Part shown: in pieces, positions 17,914 through 27,727 of the stretch | How the letters are laid out: each line of letters begins with the position of its first letter | Numbering within the stretch: position 1 is the first letter of the stretch | Source: Crocinitomix algicola | GTDB taxonomy: Bacteria > Bacteroidota > Bacteroidia > Flavobacteriales_D > Crocinitomicaceae | Assembly (NCBI RefSeq): GCF_001661595.2 | Contig: NZ_LYPF02000012.1 | Span: forward strand, 1 to 64,000 | Reading direction: 5' to 3' | Length of the DNA stretch: 64,000 bases | The notes under the pieces: model-generated | Told to the model about the DNA's origin: nothing | The model's database searches: none | What the model saw: the letters and a program-made list of their open reading frames with translations, nothing else | Made by a program: the position numbers and the translations under genes

Positions 17914-18171
17914 ATGGTATTGCTCAGTATCACAGGGTTATTTAAAATGCTTCTAATTATTATTGGAATCACTGTGTTATTGCGCTTTATTGGTAGAATT
18001 ATGATTGCGAAAAGAAGCCTTGATGAACAAAATAAACATCAGGCTTCTGAACGCGATCGTGAAGAGGCTTTTCGACGCTCAAAAGAAAATTTGGGTAAAA
18101 CTACCATTTCTAAAATCGGAAAGTCAAGAATGAATGATGGTAATTTTGTAGACTTCGAAGAAGTTGAGTAA
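17914..18171 (+). CDS. DUF4834 small membrane protein
   Basis: An 85-residue protein with one N-terminal membrane helix (about residues 8-27), a charged middle and a C-terminal 'GNFVDFEEVE'. The helix plus the terminal VDFEE motif identifies the Bacteroidota-specific family DUF4834, of unknown function. It follows carB by two bases and precedes YfhO, an arrangement that I believe recurs in flavobacteria. Nothing in the sequence points to an enzyme activity. Confidence 0.8.
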   Translation: MVLLSITGLFKMLLIIIGITVLLRFIGRIMIAKRSLDEQNKHQASERDREEAFRRSKENLGKTTISKIGKSRMNDGNFVDFEEVE

Positions 18172-18271
18172 TTATCAATCTGTTAATTCTCTTTAATTAT
18201 TCGGAATTGGAGCTTCTAGCTTCAAGAAAAAATCCTATTTTTAGCCTCAATAATTTTAGGGTTACCATTCT

Positions 18272-18279
18272 TAATTTTG
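18272..18279 (+). promoter_or_regulatory. -7 box upstream of yfhO
   Basis: TAATTTTG, an exact TAnnTTTG match, 32 bases before the ATG at 18312. It lies beside a TTACCA...TGGTAA inverted repeat (18262-18283). Confidence 0.5.
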
Positions 18280-18311
18280 GTAATCAATTAACAAGTTGAA
18301 ACCAATCATTC

Positions 18312-21300
18312 ATGAATTTAAAAGACCGAATTTTAAAGAAGTCAAACTTGTGGCACCTTGGGGCCATAATCTTATTTGTAATCATTTCGTGTGTATATTT
18401 CGCGCCTGCACTTAAAGGATATTCACTCAATCAAGCAGATATTGTTAACTTTAAAGGGATGTCACGTGAGGTGGCTGATTTTAGAGAGCACGATGATGTT
18501 CAAATTCAATGGACAAATGCAATGTTTAGCGGAATGCCAGCTACTCAAATTTCCATGGTTTATGAAGGTGCTTGGCTGGCTTCAACGGTGACGAAGTTTT
18601 TAAAACTAGGCTTGCCTTCCCCAATTTATTACATGTTTGTTTATTTGCTCGGTTTTTACGTGCTCGCCCTTAGTTTAAGAATTAAACCATTAATTGGAAT
18701 GATTGGCTCCGTTGCTTTTGGTTTATCTTCCTACTTTATTGTAATTCTTGAGGCCGGCCATAATTCCAAAGCGGCAGCAATCGGGTTTGCTACTTTTATG
18801 TTGGCAGGATTTATAATGGCGTATCGATTTAAAAATTGGATTTTAGGTGTTGCCTTAGCCGCTGTTTTTATGGCAGTCGAACTAGCAGCGAATCACGTTC
18901 AAATCACCTATTACATGGCTTTTGTTATGGTGTTGTTTGGTATAGTGGAGTTAGTTAGACATATTAGAAAAGGTGAAACTGGTCGTTTTTTTAAGATTAC
19001 TGGAGCATTAGTTGCGGGTTATGTTTTAGCCGCACTTGTAAATTATGGAAACCTTTTTGGAACAATCGATTATGCAAAACAAACGATTCGTGGTGGTACG
19101 GAGTTAACAATTACCCCAAATGGTGAATCTAATGAAAACGACGCTACTACAGGTTTGGATAGAAGCTATGTTACGAATTGGAGTTATGGGCATGGTGAAA
19201 CTTTTACCTTACTTATTCCTAATTTTAAAGGAGGAGAAACTCAGCAAATAGCGAGTAATGAAGCCAATAAAGAGATATTAAAAGACATGCGTCGAGATAT
19301 GGGGCAGATGGCTGGACAAGTTGCTCAGCAGAATCAATATTGGGGGAATCAACCTTTTACATCGGGTCCAGTTTATGTTGGAATCATTGTTATTTTCCTT
19401 GCTTTTTTAGGTCTAATTTATTCGAAAGAAAAGTACAAATGGGCAATATTATCTGTGGCCTTGCTGGCAATAGGATTGAGCTGGGGTAAAAATTATGTTT
19501 CGGCAATTATTCTGCTTCCAATATTATTGTATAACCTAAACTTGTTTTTAGATGAGAAAAAGCAGTTGATTTTCACGGGAATTAATACGTTATTCTTTTT
19601 TGCCGTGATGGGAATGGGAGAAGCCGGTCCGAGTTTAACAGATTTCTTTCTTGATACGGTGCCAGGGTATAATAAATTAAGAGCCGTTACTATTATTTTA
19701 GTTGTTGTGGAGTTATGTATTCCCTTGTTGGCAATTCTCTTTTTACAACGTTTGTTTAAAGCGAGAGAAGAAATTAAGAATAATCCAATAGGTGTTTATG
19801 TTATTAGTGGAGTTTTTCTATTGTTTTTACTGATTAATTTTATGGCTCCAGAATCGTTTAATACGTTCTTAAGCGATCAAGAAAATACTATGTTAGCAGG
19901 AATTGCCGATCCGAATCAACAAGGGATGTATCTCGAATTTTTTGGCTATTTAGAGGATGTTAGAATGGCAATCTTTAAGCAAGATGTTGGACGTTCTCTT
20001 GGATTTTTGGTAGTCGGAATAGCGGTTGTTATTGGTTTCATGCAGTTTGGGTTCAATAAGCTAATTGCAGGTGGAGCCTTACTTGTTTTTATTTTAATTG
20101 ATTTAGTAAATGTTGACCATCGTTATTTGAATAATGAAAAAAGTGGTAAAAACTATAATCAATGGGTTGAAAATTATGAGAAAGCATACCCATTTTTGGC
20201 GACAGAAGGGGAGCAAACAATTCTTGCAATGGAAGTTCAAAGCAATCCAAAAATTCAAGTCGCTATAGACTCTGCTTTACAAACGTTAAACCAATCTTTT
20301 AAAGACAATAAGGAGATGTCGGCAAAAGAAAAAGCGGTGAAGCGAGATTATTTAACGTATCGAATGTTAAATAGAATGACAAACTTTAGGGTTTATGAAC
20401 AAGGTAACCCATTTAATTCATCCTATGCCTCGTATTTCTTTAAATCTATCGGTGGTTATCATGGAGCAAAACTAGGACGTTATCAAGACTTAATTGATTT
20501 CCACATTTCTCAAGGTAATCAAGCGGTTTTAAATATGTTAAATACAAAATATATTTTACAACCCATTGCAGGACCAAATAACGGACGAGGTACGAAGTTA
20601 AGTCAGGTCAATAGCGGAGCGATGGGGAATGCATGGTTTACCAAAGAGACAAAAATTGTAGACAATGCCGACGAAGAAATTCTGGCAATGAATGCATTTG
20701 CTTCAACGAGATTAAGAAAGCTTGGAGAAGTTAAAATTTTTGTGGATGGAAATGAGGTTTCAAATACCGTATTAAAAGGTAGTGAATCTATATCAATTCA
20801 ACTTCCAGGAGCAGTGGAGCCATACATATTGCAAAATGTGCCTTTTGAAGCGGTAAATCAACAAGCACTTGCTTTAATGTCTGATTCTACAGGACTGAAT
20901 TGGATTTATGATTCTGCACCAGATTCTTTATTTAATAAATTATTGGTTCTTGAAGCTGATGGTGTAGCGGGTTGGAATCCTGCAAAAACTACCCTTGTTG
21001 ATAAGAGATATGCTGATGGCCTTAAAAATAATTATTCAGCTAAAGGATCTATTGTTATGACATCATATCATCCTGATAGAATGGAGTATCAAGCTTCATC
21101 ACCCGATGAACAACTCGCCGTATTTTCTGAAATTTTCTACGAAGATGGTTGGACAGCGTATATAAATGACCAAGAAGTTGATATTATCAGAGTTAATTAT
21201 GCCTTACGTGGCTTAAAAATTCCTGCCGGAACTAATAATATTAGATTTGAATTTAAAATGAAGGCCTTTGAAGTGTCAAAAACTTATGCTATGATTGGTT

Positions 21301-21395
21301 CTTCACTATTGTTATTGCTGCTCATAATCGGCTTGTTCATAGAATCAAAACGTGAGGTTGAACTTGATGGCGAAGCTAGCGATGAAAGTAAATAA
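18312..21395 (+). CDS. YfhO family membrane protein
   Basis: A 1027-residue integral membrane protein with about a dozen helices in its first two-thirds ('LGAIILFVIISCVYFAPAL' first), a large extracytoplasmic part from about residue 600 to 990, and a last helix near 997-1015. The pattern, including 'YFKSIGGYHGAKLGRYQDLIDFH' and a late 'VFSEIFYEDGWTAYINDQE' segment, is that of YfhO proteins, GT-C-type membrane proteins linked to glycosylation of surface polymers in Bacillus. In Bacteroidota the genes commonly precede glycosyltransferases, as here. The substrate is unknown. It overlaps the next gene by 14 bases. Confidence 0.88.
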   Translation: MNLKDRILKKSNLWHLGAIILFVIISCVYFAPALKGYSLNQADIVNFKGMSREVADFREHDDVQIQWTNAMFSGMPATQISMVYEGAWLASTVTKFLKLGLPSPIYYMFVYLLGFYVLALSLRIKPLIGMIGSVAFGLSSYFIVILEAGHNSKAAAIGFATFMLAGFIMAYRFKNWILGVALAAVFMAVELAANHVQITYYMAFVMVLFGIVELVRHIRKGETGRFFKITGALVAGYVLAALVNYGNLFGTIDYAKQTIRGGTELTITPNGESNENDATTGLDRSYVTNWSYGHGETFTLLIPNFKGGETQQIASNEANKEILKDMRRDMGQMAGQVAQQNQYWGNQPFTSGPVYVGIIVIFLAFLGLIYSKEKYKWAILSVALLAIGLSWGKNYVSAIILLPILLYNLNLFLDEKKQLIFTGINTLFFFAVMGMGEAGPSLTDFFLDTVPGYNKLRAVTIILVVVELCIPLLAILFLQRLFKAREEIKNNPIGVYVISGVFLLFLLINFMAPESFNTFLSDQENTMLAGIADPNQQGMYLEFFGYLEDVRMAIFKQDVGRSLGFLVVGIAVVIGFMQFGFNKLIAGGALLVFILIDLVNVDHRYLNNEKSGKNYNQWVENYEKAYPFLATEGEQTILAMEVQSNPKIQVAIDSALQTLNQSFKDNKEMSAKEKAVKRDYLTYRMLNRMTNFRVYEQGNPFNSSYASYFFKSIGGYHGAKLGRYQDLIDFHISQGNQAVLNMLNTKYILQPIAGPNNGRGTKLSQVNSGAMGNAWFTKETKIVDNADEEILAMNAFASTRLRKLGEVKIFVDGNEVSNTVLKGSESISIQLPGAVEPYILQNVPFEAVNQQALALMSDSTGLNWIYDSAPDSLFNKLLVLEADGVAGWNPAKTTLVDKRYADGLKNNYSAKGSIVMTSYHPDRMEYQASSPDEQLAVFSEIFYEDGWTAYINDQEVDIIRVNYALRGLKIPAGTNNIRFEFKMKAFEVSKTYAMIGSSLLLLLLIIGLFIESKREVELDGEASDESK

Positions 21396-22683
21396 TTCGA
21401 AGAAGAAAATTTTAATAATAACGTATTATTGGCCCCCAAGCGGTGGATCTGGAGTACAACGATGGGTTAAATTTGTTAAATATCTTGCTAAAAAAGGGTG
21501 GGAACCCATTGTTTATACGCCTGAAAATCCGGAATATCCTTCTATTGATGAGTCCATGCTTAAAGATGTTCCCACCAATTTAGAAGTCTTAAAGACTAAA
21601 ATATGGGAGCCTTTTGATTTTTATAGAAAGTTTACCGGCAAAAAGAAAAATGAAAAAATCAATGCTGGGTTTTTAAATGAAGGAAAGAAAAAAAATGGAC
21701 TTACTCAAATCTTATCTGTTTGGATTCGAGGGAATTTTTTTATTCCCGATGCACGTAAGTTCTGGATTAAACCATCCATTAAGTTCTTGAACGCATACTT
21801 AGAAAACAATGAAATAGACTATGTGGTGTCAACGGGACCACCACATAGCACACATCTAATTGCGCGTGGTATCAAAAAGAAAAACAATATTCCTTGGATA
21901 GCTGATTTTCGAGACCCTTGGACGAATATTGATTTTTATAAAGATTTGAAATTGACAAAATTGGCGGATAAAAAACATCACCGATTAGAATGCGCTGTTT
22001 TAAAAGAAGCTGACCTCACCATTACTATTGGTGAAACGATGAAAACAGAATTCGAAGCCCTTGGCGCCAAAAAAGTGATTTGTATTCCTAATGGTTTCGA
22101 TAAGGAAGATTTGTCGGCAAAATCTATCGAGAAAGATGAGAAATTCAGTATAGCGCATATCGGTACGTTGAATCCTTCCAGAAATCCACAATTATTATGG
22201 GAATCGCTTTCTGAATTGGTTGCTGAAAATCAGTTGTTTGCAAGTAAGCTTTCGATTAAGTTGGTAGGGAAAGTCGATTTTATGGTGAAAGAAGCAATTA
22301 AAAAGGCTGGACTATTTCAATACTTAGAATTAATACCTTATTTGCCACATGATGAAGCCATTGATGAGCAGCAACGATCTCATGTTTTATTGTTACTTGT
22401 CAATAATACCCCAAACGCAAAAGGAATTTTAACCGGGAAAATTTTTGAGTATATGAGTTCAAGAACGCCAATAATTGGTATCGGTCCTGTTGATGGAGAT
22501 GCAGCTAATATTCTGAATCAAACTAAATCTGGAATAATGGTTGATTACGAAGACAAAGAAGGCTTAAAAGATGGATTGAAGCTCATGTTTAATAATGGTT
22601 TTTCAACGGAGACGGCGGATATAAATTCATATTCTCGTGAATCATTGACTGAAAGACTAGTATCGGCGCTTGGAGAACTCTAG
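21382..22683 (+). CDS. Glycosyltransferase, GT4 family
   Basis: A protein of about 433 residues with a GT-B fold. The N-terminal motif 'YYWPPSGGSGVQRWVKFVKYL' is typical of GT4-type enzymes, and the C-terminal donor-binding part has 'IAHIGTLNPSRNP' and 'LTGKIFEYMSSRTPIIGIGP', the latter carrying the conserved Glu of retaining transferases. Donor and acceptor sugars are not predictable. I choose the ATG at 21382, which gives a short lysine-rich N-terminus just before the first strand; a GTG at 21352 and an ATG at 21367 lie upstream within yfhO. It is translationally coupled to yfhO. Confidence 0.85.
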   Translation: MKVNNSKKKILIITYYWPPSGGSGVQRWVKFVKYLAKKGWEPIVYTPENPEYPSIDESMLKDVPTNLEVLKTKIWEPFDFYRKFTGKKKNEKINAGFLNEGKKKNGLTQILSVWIRGNFFIPDARKFWIKPSIKFLNAYLENNEIDYVVSTGPPHSTHLIARGIKKKNNIPWIADFRDPWTNIDFYKDLKLTKLADKKHHRLECAVLKEADLTITIGETMKTEFEALGAKKVICIPNGFDKEDLSAKSIEKDEKFSIAHIGTLNPSRNPQLLWESLSELVAENQLFASKLSIKLVGKVDFMVKEAIKKAGLFQYLELIPYLPHDEAIDEQQRSHVLLLLVNNTPNAKGILTGKIFEYMSSRTPIIGIGPVDGDAANILNQTKSGIMVDYEDKEGLKDGLKLMFNNGFSTETADINSYSRESLTERLVSALGEL

Positions 22684-22726
22684 TTTTTATTTTGGATTCA
22701 TTTAGAGTATCAGATAGTCTTATTCT

Positions 22727-22734
22727 TATATTTG
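22727..22734 (+). promoter_or_regulatory. -7 box upstream of the methyltransferase
   Basis: TATATTTG matches TAnnTTTG, 32 bases before the ATG at 22767; TTTA at 22701-22704 is a fair -33 with a 22-base spacer. Confidence 0.55.
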
Positions 22735-22766
22735 TGGACTTACTTTTCCCATAATAAGCTTTTAGT

Positions 22767-23477
22767 ATGATGAAATACATTAAACAACAATTTGCATTTA
22801 ATTCTTCTAGAACGAGATTATACCAAGAAAATGAAGCTTTCGCCAAATTGATTCCAGCTGGTTCTTTGGTTTTAGATGCAGGAGCAGGTATTCAACCATA
22901 TAGACATTTACTTGAACATACTAACTACGAAGCTGCTGATTTTGAAAAGGTTGATAAAGAATATGCTAAGTCAACTTATGTTTGTGATCTGAGAGATATT
23001 CCAACAGAAGATAGTCGATTTGATTTTATATTATTTAATCAAGTTATGGAACACCTACCCGAACCTGAGAAAGTTTTAAATGAATTGAATAGAGTGTTGA
23101 AACCAAATGGGAAAATGATTTATACTGGACCACTTTTCTATGAAGAGCATGAGATTCCTTACGATTTTTTTAGATATACCCAATACGGTTTAAATGAATT
23201 GTTTAAACGCACGAACTTTAATATTGAACGCCTTGATTGGATGGAAGGTTATTTTGGAACGGTGGGTTATCAATTGAATCGTATGGCTATGTATCTACCA
23301 ACTAAACCAAAAGACATTGGTTCTGGTTTTTCTGGTTATTTATTAGCTCCATTGATGTTTATTACTAAAGTATGGTTCGGTCTACTTTCCATTGGGTTCC
23401 ATAAAAGAGAAGTCAAGAAAAAATTTACAAAAAAAGGATATCCTAAGAACTATGTTGCAATTTTAGTAAAAAACTAA
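22767..23477 (+). CDS. Class I SAM-dependent methyltransferase
   Basis: A 236-residue methyltransferase with motif I 'LVLDAGAGIQPYRHLL' near residue 32 and the post-motif 'FNQVMEHLPEPEKVLNELNRVLKPNGKMIYTGP', typical of Methyltransf_11-type enzymes. The C-terminal half is hydrophobic ('YLLAPLMFITKVWFGLLSIGF'), suggesting contact with the membrane and perhaps a lipid-linked sugar acceptor; this is inference from the glycan-gene context. Two adjacent ATG codons open the frame; the first is used here. Confidence 0.85.
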   Translation: MMKYIKQQFAFNSSRTRLYQENEAFAKLIPAGSLVLDAGAGIQPYRHLLEHTNYEAADFEKVDKEYAKSTYVCDLRDIPTEDSRFDFILFNQVMEHLPEPEKVLNELNRVLKPNGKMIYTGPLFYEEHEIPYDFFRYTQYGLNELFKRTNFNIERLDWMEGYFGTVGYQLNRMAMYLPTKPKDIGSGFSGYLLAPLMFITKVWFGLLSIGFHKREVKKKFTKKGYPKNYVAILVKN

Positions 23478-23602
23478 TGCTTCAAGATTTCTAATTTTCC
23501 AGCCATGGATAGAGGAGTATCTAAATCAAATTCAACTTCAAATTCATAATATCCTGTGAATTTTGGCGTGAATTCAGTACTAAGAAAGTTTTTACTGGCC
23601 AT
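23474..23602 (-). CDS. Small ORF or gene remnant, 42 residues
   Basis: A short minus-strand frame starts at an ATG at 23602, with an in-frame stop 18 bases upstream, and encodes a beta-strand-like peptide ('STEFTPKFTGYYEFEVEFDL'). It overlaps the end of the methyltransferase by four bases. It looks like the C-terminal end of a longer, mostly lost protein. No family is recognised. Confidence 0.2.
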   Translation of the reverse strand: MASKNFLSTEFTPKFTGYYEFEVEFDLDTPLSMAGKLEILKH

Positions 23603-23913
23603 TTTGATTTTTTGATCTTATCTATCTCTTTAGCATGTCGATATAAATTACCGCTCTTTTAGTATTTATTTCTGATAAATATACCGCTTATGGCCGATCG
23701 GCATGTCCAAGCACTGTGTCGGCTATGAAATAAATCATAAAAGGTAAAGGTACATCAGACAAATTATATTTAGATAAATTTTTACGAAACAAGCATATCG
23801 CGTCAAGTCATTTCGGTAAAGTAGGAATTAAACGATTATTAAAAATATGAATAGTAGTTTTTTCATCTTACCTGAATCCTATACTGTTGAACTCAAGAAT
23901 GGGGTGCTTTTAA
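23478..23913. other. 436-base gap with degraded coding traces
   Basis: No convincing complete gene is visible. Besides the small minus-strand frame at 23474-23602, a plus-strand open stretch at 23734-23850 has no start codon and ends in 'HIASSHFGKVGIKRLLKI', which reads like a real protein C-terminus. A further 48-codon ORF from 23847 runs into the convergent gene and is not supported. The gap looks like the scar of one or two lost genes within the polysaccharide region. Confidence 0.4.
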
Positions 23914-25065
23914 TTAGGAGCTTATTTTGCCCAAAAAGTATGCGAAATCCATTTTTACTTCTGAATGGATTTTTGGGATGGTAGTTTTAAGTTGTGTTCG
24001 AATCGATTCTTGATTATCAAGGAAGGTGTTAAAACACTTTAAAGCAGACTGATTTGGTTCGTTATAATCAATTGAATATTCTGCTAAATCTAAATAATTA
24101 TAACATTCTTTACCTTTTATTTCATAACTAATATTTAGCGCTGGGATACCTTTGGTTAGGGCTGTAATACACATGTGTAAACGCGTTCCAACAACCATTT
24201 GATATTCTTCTAACTTCTCATAAAACGCATGAAAATTATAATAATCACTCAGTACATTCGATTTTTTCTGATAGGAATGAGGTAATTCATTATAAATTTC
24301 TGTAGCAATAATTGCGTCATTTTTGTACGATTCGATACCTTGACATGTGGATAAAAAATCGACTGAATAACCGTTGTCTATTGCAGAAATCACCATTTCT
24401 TTAATCATACTTTTAAAAGCAGTAACGTCCCGATTGTCGTCTCGCCATTCACGAACTGAAAAAGCAATTTTCTTTTTATTTGGAATTGGTGTAGCCTCAA
24501 AACCTAATAAAAATGCGGCATCTTTCGTTAATTTATATTTCGACTTATTTATTTCTAAGCGCTCCATCGTATCCTTAGAAAATTGATCCCGAACTAAAAT
24601 GAAGTCAATAGCATTCTTCATGAGGCTGGTAAATAGCAATGAATCCTGCTCATTCAAAGGCCCAACTGATTGTGAGTAAATGGCTGTTTTCTTGTTATTA
24701 CGCTTGGCGATTTTAAAAATATTTAAACTACTTTTTATTGAATAATATGAATTGATATAACCACCTGGAGCACCTATTATTAAGTCAGCATTTCGATAAG
24801 CCTTATTGAATCGAAACGAAAAAGGGAGAATGTATTTTTTTAAAAACGGCAATTTACGGAATAAAAAACCTTGGCACAATTCCGGAAACAAAGGTAAATT
24901 TGGATAAGCTTGTTTGGCTTCTCGAATGTGGTATGCAGCAATTTTAACAGTGTATCCTTTTTCAATTAAGGCATAATACAATGATAAAAATAAAGCTACA
25001 TCTCCATTATTAAGTGGTACAACGTTGTTTATAACAACATTTTTTATTTTTTTAATCTCTCCCAT
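23914..25065 (-). CDS. Polysaccharide pyruvyl transferase family protein
   Basis: A 383-residue protein of the CsaB/WcaK polysaccharide pyruvyl transferase family. It has the N-terminal 'NVVPLNNGDVALFLSLYYAL' nucleotide-fold start, 'DLIIGAPGGYINSYYS', 'AIYSQSVGPLNEQDS', and the C-terminal 'VVGTRLHMCITALTKGIPAL' motif with the conserved Arg-His pair. Such enzymes attach ketal pyruvate, or carry out related transfers, on surface glycans. It is divergent from the GT4 gene at 25196 and has its own -7 box at 25097-25104. The glycan target cannot be inferred. Confidence 0.88.
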   Translation of the reverse strand: MGEIKKIKNVVINNVVPLNNGDVALFLSLYYALIEKGYTVKIAAYHIREAKQAYPNLPLFPELCQGFLFRKLPFLKKYILPFSFRFNKAYRNADLIIGAPGGYINSYYSIKSSLNIFKIAKRNNKKTAIYSQSVGPLNEQDSLLFTSLMKNAIDFILVRDQFSKDTMERLEINKSKYKLTKDAAFLLGFEATPIPNKKKIAFSVREWRDDNRDVTAFKSMIKEMVISAIDNGYSVDFLSTCQGIESYKNDAIIATEIYNELPHSYQKKSNVLSDYYNFHAFYEKLEEYQMVVGTRLHMCITALTKGIPALNISYEIKGKECYNYLDLAEYSIDYNEPNQSALKCFNTFLDNQESIRTQLKTTIPKIHSEVKMDFAYFLGKISS

Positions 25066-25096
25066 TATTGGTCTAGTTCCTCTCTTAGTATCACTC

Positions 25097-25104
25097 CAAA
25101 TATA
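25097..25104 (-). promoter_or_regulatory. -7 box of the pyruvyl transferase gene
   Basis: TATATTTG on the minus strand, an exact TAnnTTTG match, about 31 bases upstream of the ATG at 25065; TTT sits 20 bases further upstream. Confidence 0.55.
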
Positions 25105-25195
25105 GAAATAAAAGGGAATCGTTTAAAGCATCGAATATCTTCCCTAAAAATTGATTAGTTTCGCATAGCCAGATTGAAATATTCATAGAAAAGGA

Positions 25196-26245
25196 ATGGG
25201 TGCCAAAGAAAAAAAGAGGGAGAAAGTATTAATGACGTTTGTGCGTTACGCAACCTTTGCGAAAAGGGATGTTCAAATTTTGGAAAAGGAATTTGATGTG
25301 TCACTTTATCACTTTAATACAGAGAACAAATACCTCTTGCCATGGGCTTTTGTTAAACAGTTTTTTTATCTAATCTTCAATATTACTAAGTTTAAATCAA
25401 TTGTAACTCAATCGTCGGGTTATTTATCATTTATTCCGGTAGTTCTTGGAAAATTGTTTAAAGTTCCAGTTATTATTATTGCAATAGGTACAGATTGTGC
25501 ACGGCTTCCTGAAATTAACTATGGTTCGCATGACAAAAAAATAATTGCCTGGTTTACACGTTTTAGCTTTAAGCATGCAAGTCTAATATTACCGGTGCAT
25601 CGTTCCTTAACCGAACGGCGATACTCATATATTAATGTAAGATACCCTGACCAAGGAATTCGAGCATTTTGTCCAAAAATCACGACTCCAATAGTTGAGA
25701 TGGTGAATGGATATGATACCGAAAAATGGAAAATTACCAGAGATGTGAGAAAAGAAAATACATTTTTGACAGTTACTTTTGCGATTGATCGAGTTGGTTA
25801 TTTTCGAAAGGGAATTGATACGATAATAACTGCGGCAAAGGCATTCCCGAATTATAGTTTTACCATAGTTGGTAAAGTAAGGTTGATTGAGGATTGCCCT
25901 AAAAACGTAACTTTAATCGACAATGTTCCTCAGGAAGAATTGTTGAAAATATATAATTCTCATACTTATTATCTTCAACTTTCAATGTTTGAAGGATTTC
26001 CAAATGCTTTGTGTGAGGCGATGCTTTGTGGATGTATACCAATAGGTAGTGATGTGGCAGCAATTCCCGACATAATTGAAGATAAAGGCTATATCCTTTC
26101 ACGCAAGAATGATAATAATATCGTCGAACTTTTTGGGAATTTAAATAAGTCAATAAGTCCAGAGGAAGTTCGCGCAAGAATCAATGATAATTTTCCTTTA
26201 TCAAGACGAACCAATGAGTTTTTAAACCATGTTAAAGAAATTTAA
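25196..26245 (+). CDS. Glycosyltransferase, GT4 family
   Basis: A 349-residue GT-B glycosyltransferase. The C-terminal half shows the Glycos_transf_1 pattern: 'VTFAIDRVGYFRKGIDTIITAA', 'FTIVGKV', and 'LSMFEGFPNALCEAMLCGCIPIGS', with the conserved EGFPNxxxEAM donor-site motif near residue 262. The N-terminal half has a hydrophobic stretch near 55-80 that may touch the membrane. Three bases separate it from the flippase gene, so the two form an operon for making and exporting a lipid-linked sugar chain. Sugar specificity is unknown. Confidence 0.88.
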   Translation: MGAKEKKREKVLMTFVRYATFAKRDVQILEKEFDVSLYHFNTENKYLLPWAFVKQFFYLIFNITKFKSIVTQSSGYLSFIPVVLGKLFKVPVIIIAIGTDCARLPEINYGSHDKKIIAWFTRFSFKHASLILPVHRSLTERRYSYINVRYPDQGIRAFCPKITTPIVEMVNGYDTEKWKITRDVRKENTFLTVTFAIDRVGYFRKGIDTIITAAKAFPNYSFTIVGKVRLIEDCPKNVTLIDNVPQEELLKIYNSHTYYLQLSMFEGFPNALCEAMLCGCIPIGSDVAAIPDIIEDKGYILSRKNDNNIVELFGNLNKSISPEEVRARINDNFPLSRRTNEFLNHVKEI

Positions 26246-26248
26246 TCA

Positions 26249-27724
26249 ATGGGAATTATACAAAAGCAAGCTATTCGAACGACCGCGATAACAATTATTG
26301 GGATTGGGGTAGGGGTATTATCTAATATTTTAAAACCGCTATTATTGACCAAAGAGCAGGTTGGGGCAATTGGTCTTTTAGATACCACATCACAACTATT
26401 TGCATCAATATTCTGTCTTGGATTCCCTCAAATTTCTTTTCGAATGTTTCCATTATTCCGCAATGAAAAGAATGGACATTCTGGATATCTACTCTTCGGA
26501 ATTTTTCTTTCGCTTGTAGGAATTGTATTTGCAGAATTAAGCTTTATAATGACCGAGTCATGGGTGTTAGGAGATGATGCCTCCACAGAAGCCGTTCAAA
26601 TGATATCTCATTTCATAATACCAATTATCTTTTTTAGAATTCTCTTTAAGAATCTAGACATTTATATGAGTATGCTGATGAATTCGGTGATTGGATCATT
26701 ACTTCAAGATTTTCTATTAAAATTCATCATATTAGTAGGCTTCTTAATTCTTTGGTTAGATTGGATTAATTATGATTACTTCGTTTACATCTATGTTACG
26801 GCATTTTCTTTGCCAGGTCTAATAATCGTAATATTTTCATTCGTTAAGACAGAACGAATCTCTCTTCCGAGCAAGTCTATGTTTCGAGAGAAGAGAAAGA
26901 AAGAAATGTTACGCTATGGCTCATATGGTATTTTTGCTTCTTTAGCGAGTATTTTGGTGATTTCGATTGATCAGTTAATGATAAATAAAATGATTGGAAC
27001 TGAGGCGAGTGGGGAATACATCATTATGTATTTTGCGGGGTCCCTAGTAGGAATTCCATCAAGAGGTGTAAAAAGAATTTCTTATCCTATACTGGCAGAA
27101 TCGTGGAAAAAAAACGATTTCAACAATATTTTAAGTGTATATCGAAAGAGTGTCCAAACCCACACCGTTGTTGGGGTATATTTATTTATAATGGGATGGG
27201 CCTTAATTTTACCAGCTTTATCTCTTCACCCAAAATACATGGCCTACGCTAGCGGTATTTATGTGTACTTTTTTATTGGTTTAGCCCAACTTATTGATAT
27301 GATGTCAGGAGTAAATGCAGAGATTTTAGCAACGTCTGAAAAGTATAAACTTAACGTTTATTTTAACTTAGGGTTAGCTGGTCTTTTAGTTGTTTTTAAT
27401 TTGATTTTCATAGGTCAATGGGGGATCGAGGGAGCCGCAGGAGCTTCTGCATTAGCTATGTTTATAATTAATGCTGTAAGGTGGTTCTACCTTTATAAAC
27501 AATTTAATCTACAACCGTTTACAACTGATTTTGTAAAAGTGCTGGTTATTGGAGCAACGCTTCTCATACTCCTTGAGGTAATCCCCCTTAGTTTGTCACC
27601 AATTTTAACAATATTAATTTACTTGCTTGTTTTAACAGGAGTGTATTGGGGATTAATTCTCGCATTCAATTTGTCCGAAGATATTAAAACCTGGCTCCTT
27701 AAAATGGTAAGGAAATTGAAGTGA
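26249..27724 (+). CDS. Oligosaccharide flippase (Wzx-like, MATE/MOP superfamily)
   Basis: A 491-residue inner-membrane protein with 12 or more predicted helices and short loops, lacking soluble domains. The N-terminus 'TTAITIIGIGVGVLSNILKPLLLTKEQVGAIG' and the internal 'YGSYGIFASLASILVISIDQLMINKMIG' are typical of polysaccharide biosynthesis (Wzx/RfbX) proteins, which flip undecaprenyl-linked glycans to the periplasm. It follows the glycosyltransferase by three bases. Its stop is four bases from the stop of the convergent MORN-repeat gene. Confidence 0.88.
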   Translation: MGIIQKQAIRTTAITIIGIGVGVLSNILKPLLLTKEQVGAIGLLDTTSQLFASIFCLGFPQISFRMFPLFRNEKNGHSGYLLFGIFLSLVGIVFAELSFIMTESWVLGDDASTEAVQMISHFIIPIIFFRILFKNLDIYMSMLMNSVIGSLLQDFLLKFIILVGFLILWLDWINYDYFVYIYVTAFSLPGLIIVIFSFVKTERISLPSKSMFREKRKKEMLRYGSYGIFASLASILVISIDQLMINKMIGTEASGEYIIMYFAGSLVGIPSRGVKRISYPILAESWKKNDFNNILSVYRKSVQTHTVVGVYLFIMGWALILPALSLHPKYMAYASGIYVYFFIGLAQLIDMMSGVNAEILATSEKYKLNVYFNLGLAGLLVVFNLIFIGQWGIEGAAGASALAMFIINAVRWFYLYKQFNLQPFTTDFVKVLVIGATLLILLEVIPLSLSPILTILIYLLVLTGVYWGLILAFNLSEDIKTWLLKMVRKLK

Positions 27725-27727
27725 TTT

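Noticed and set aside
18262-18283. TTACCA...TGGTAA inverted repeat as yfhO operator
   Set aside because: Arms are only six bases and overlap the -7 box; too weak to claim without other evidence.
23847-23993. Short plus-strand ORF starting MNSSFF
   Set aside because: It runs into the opposite-strand pyruvyl transferase gene and has no family, promoter or conserved residues.
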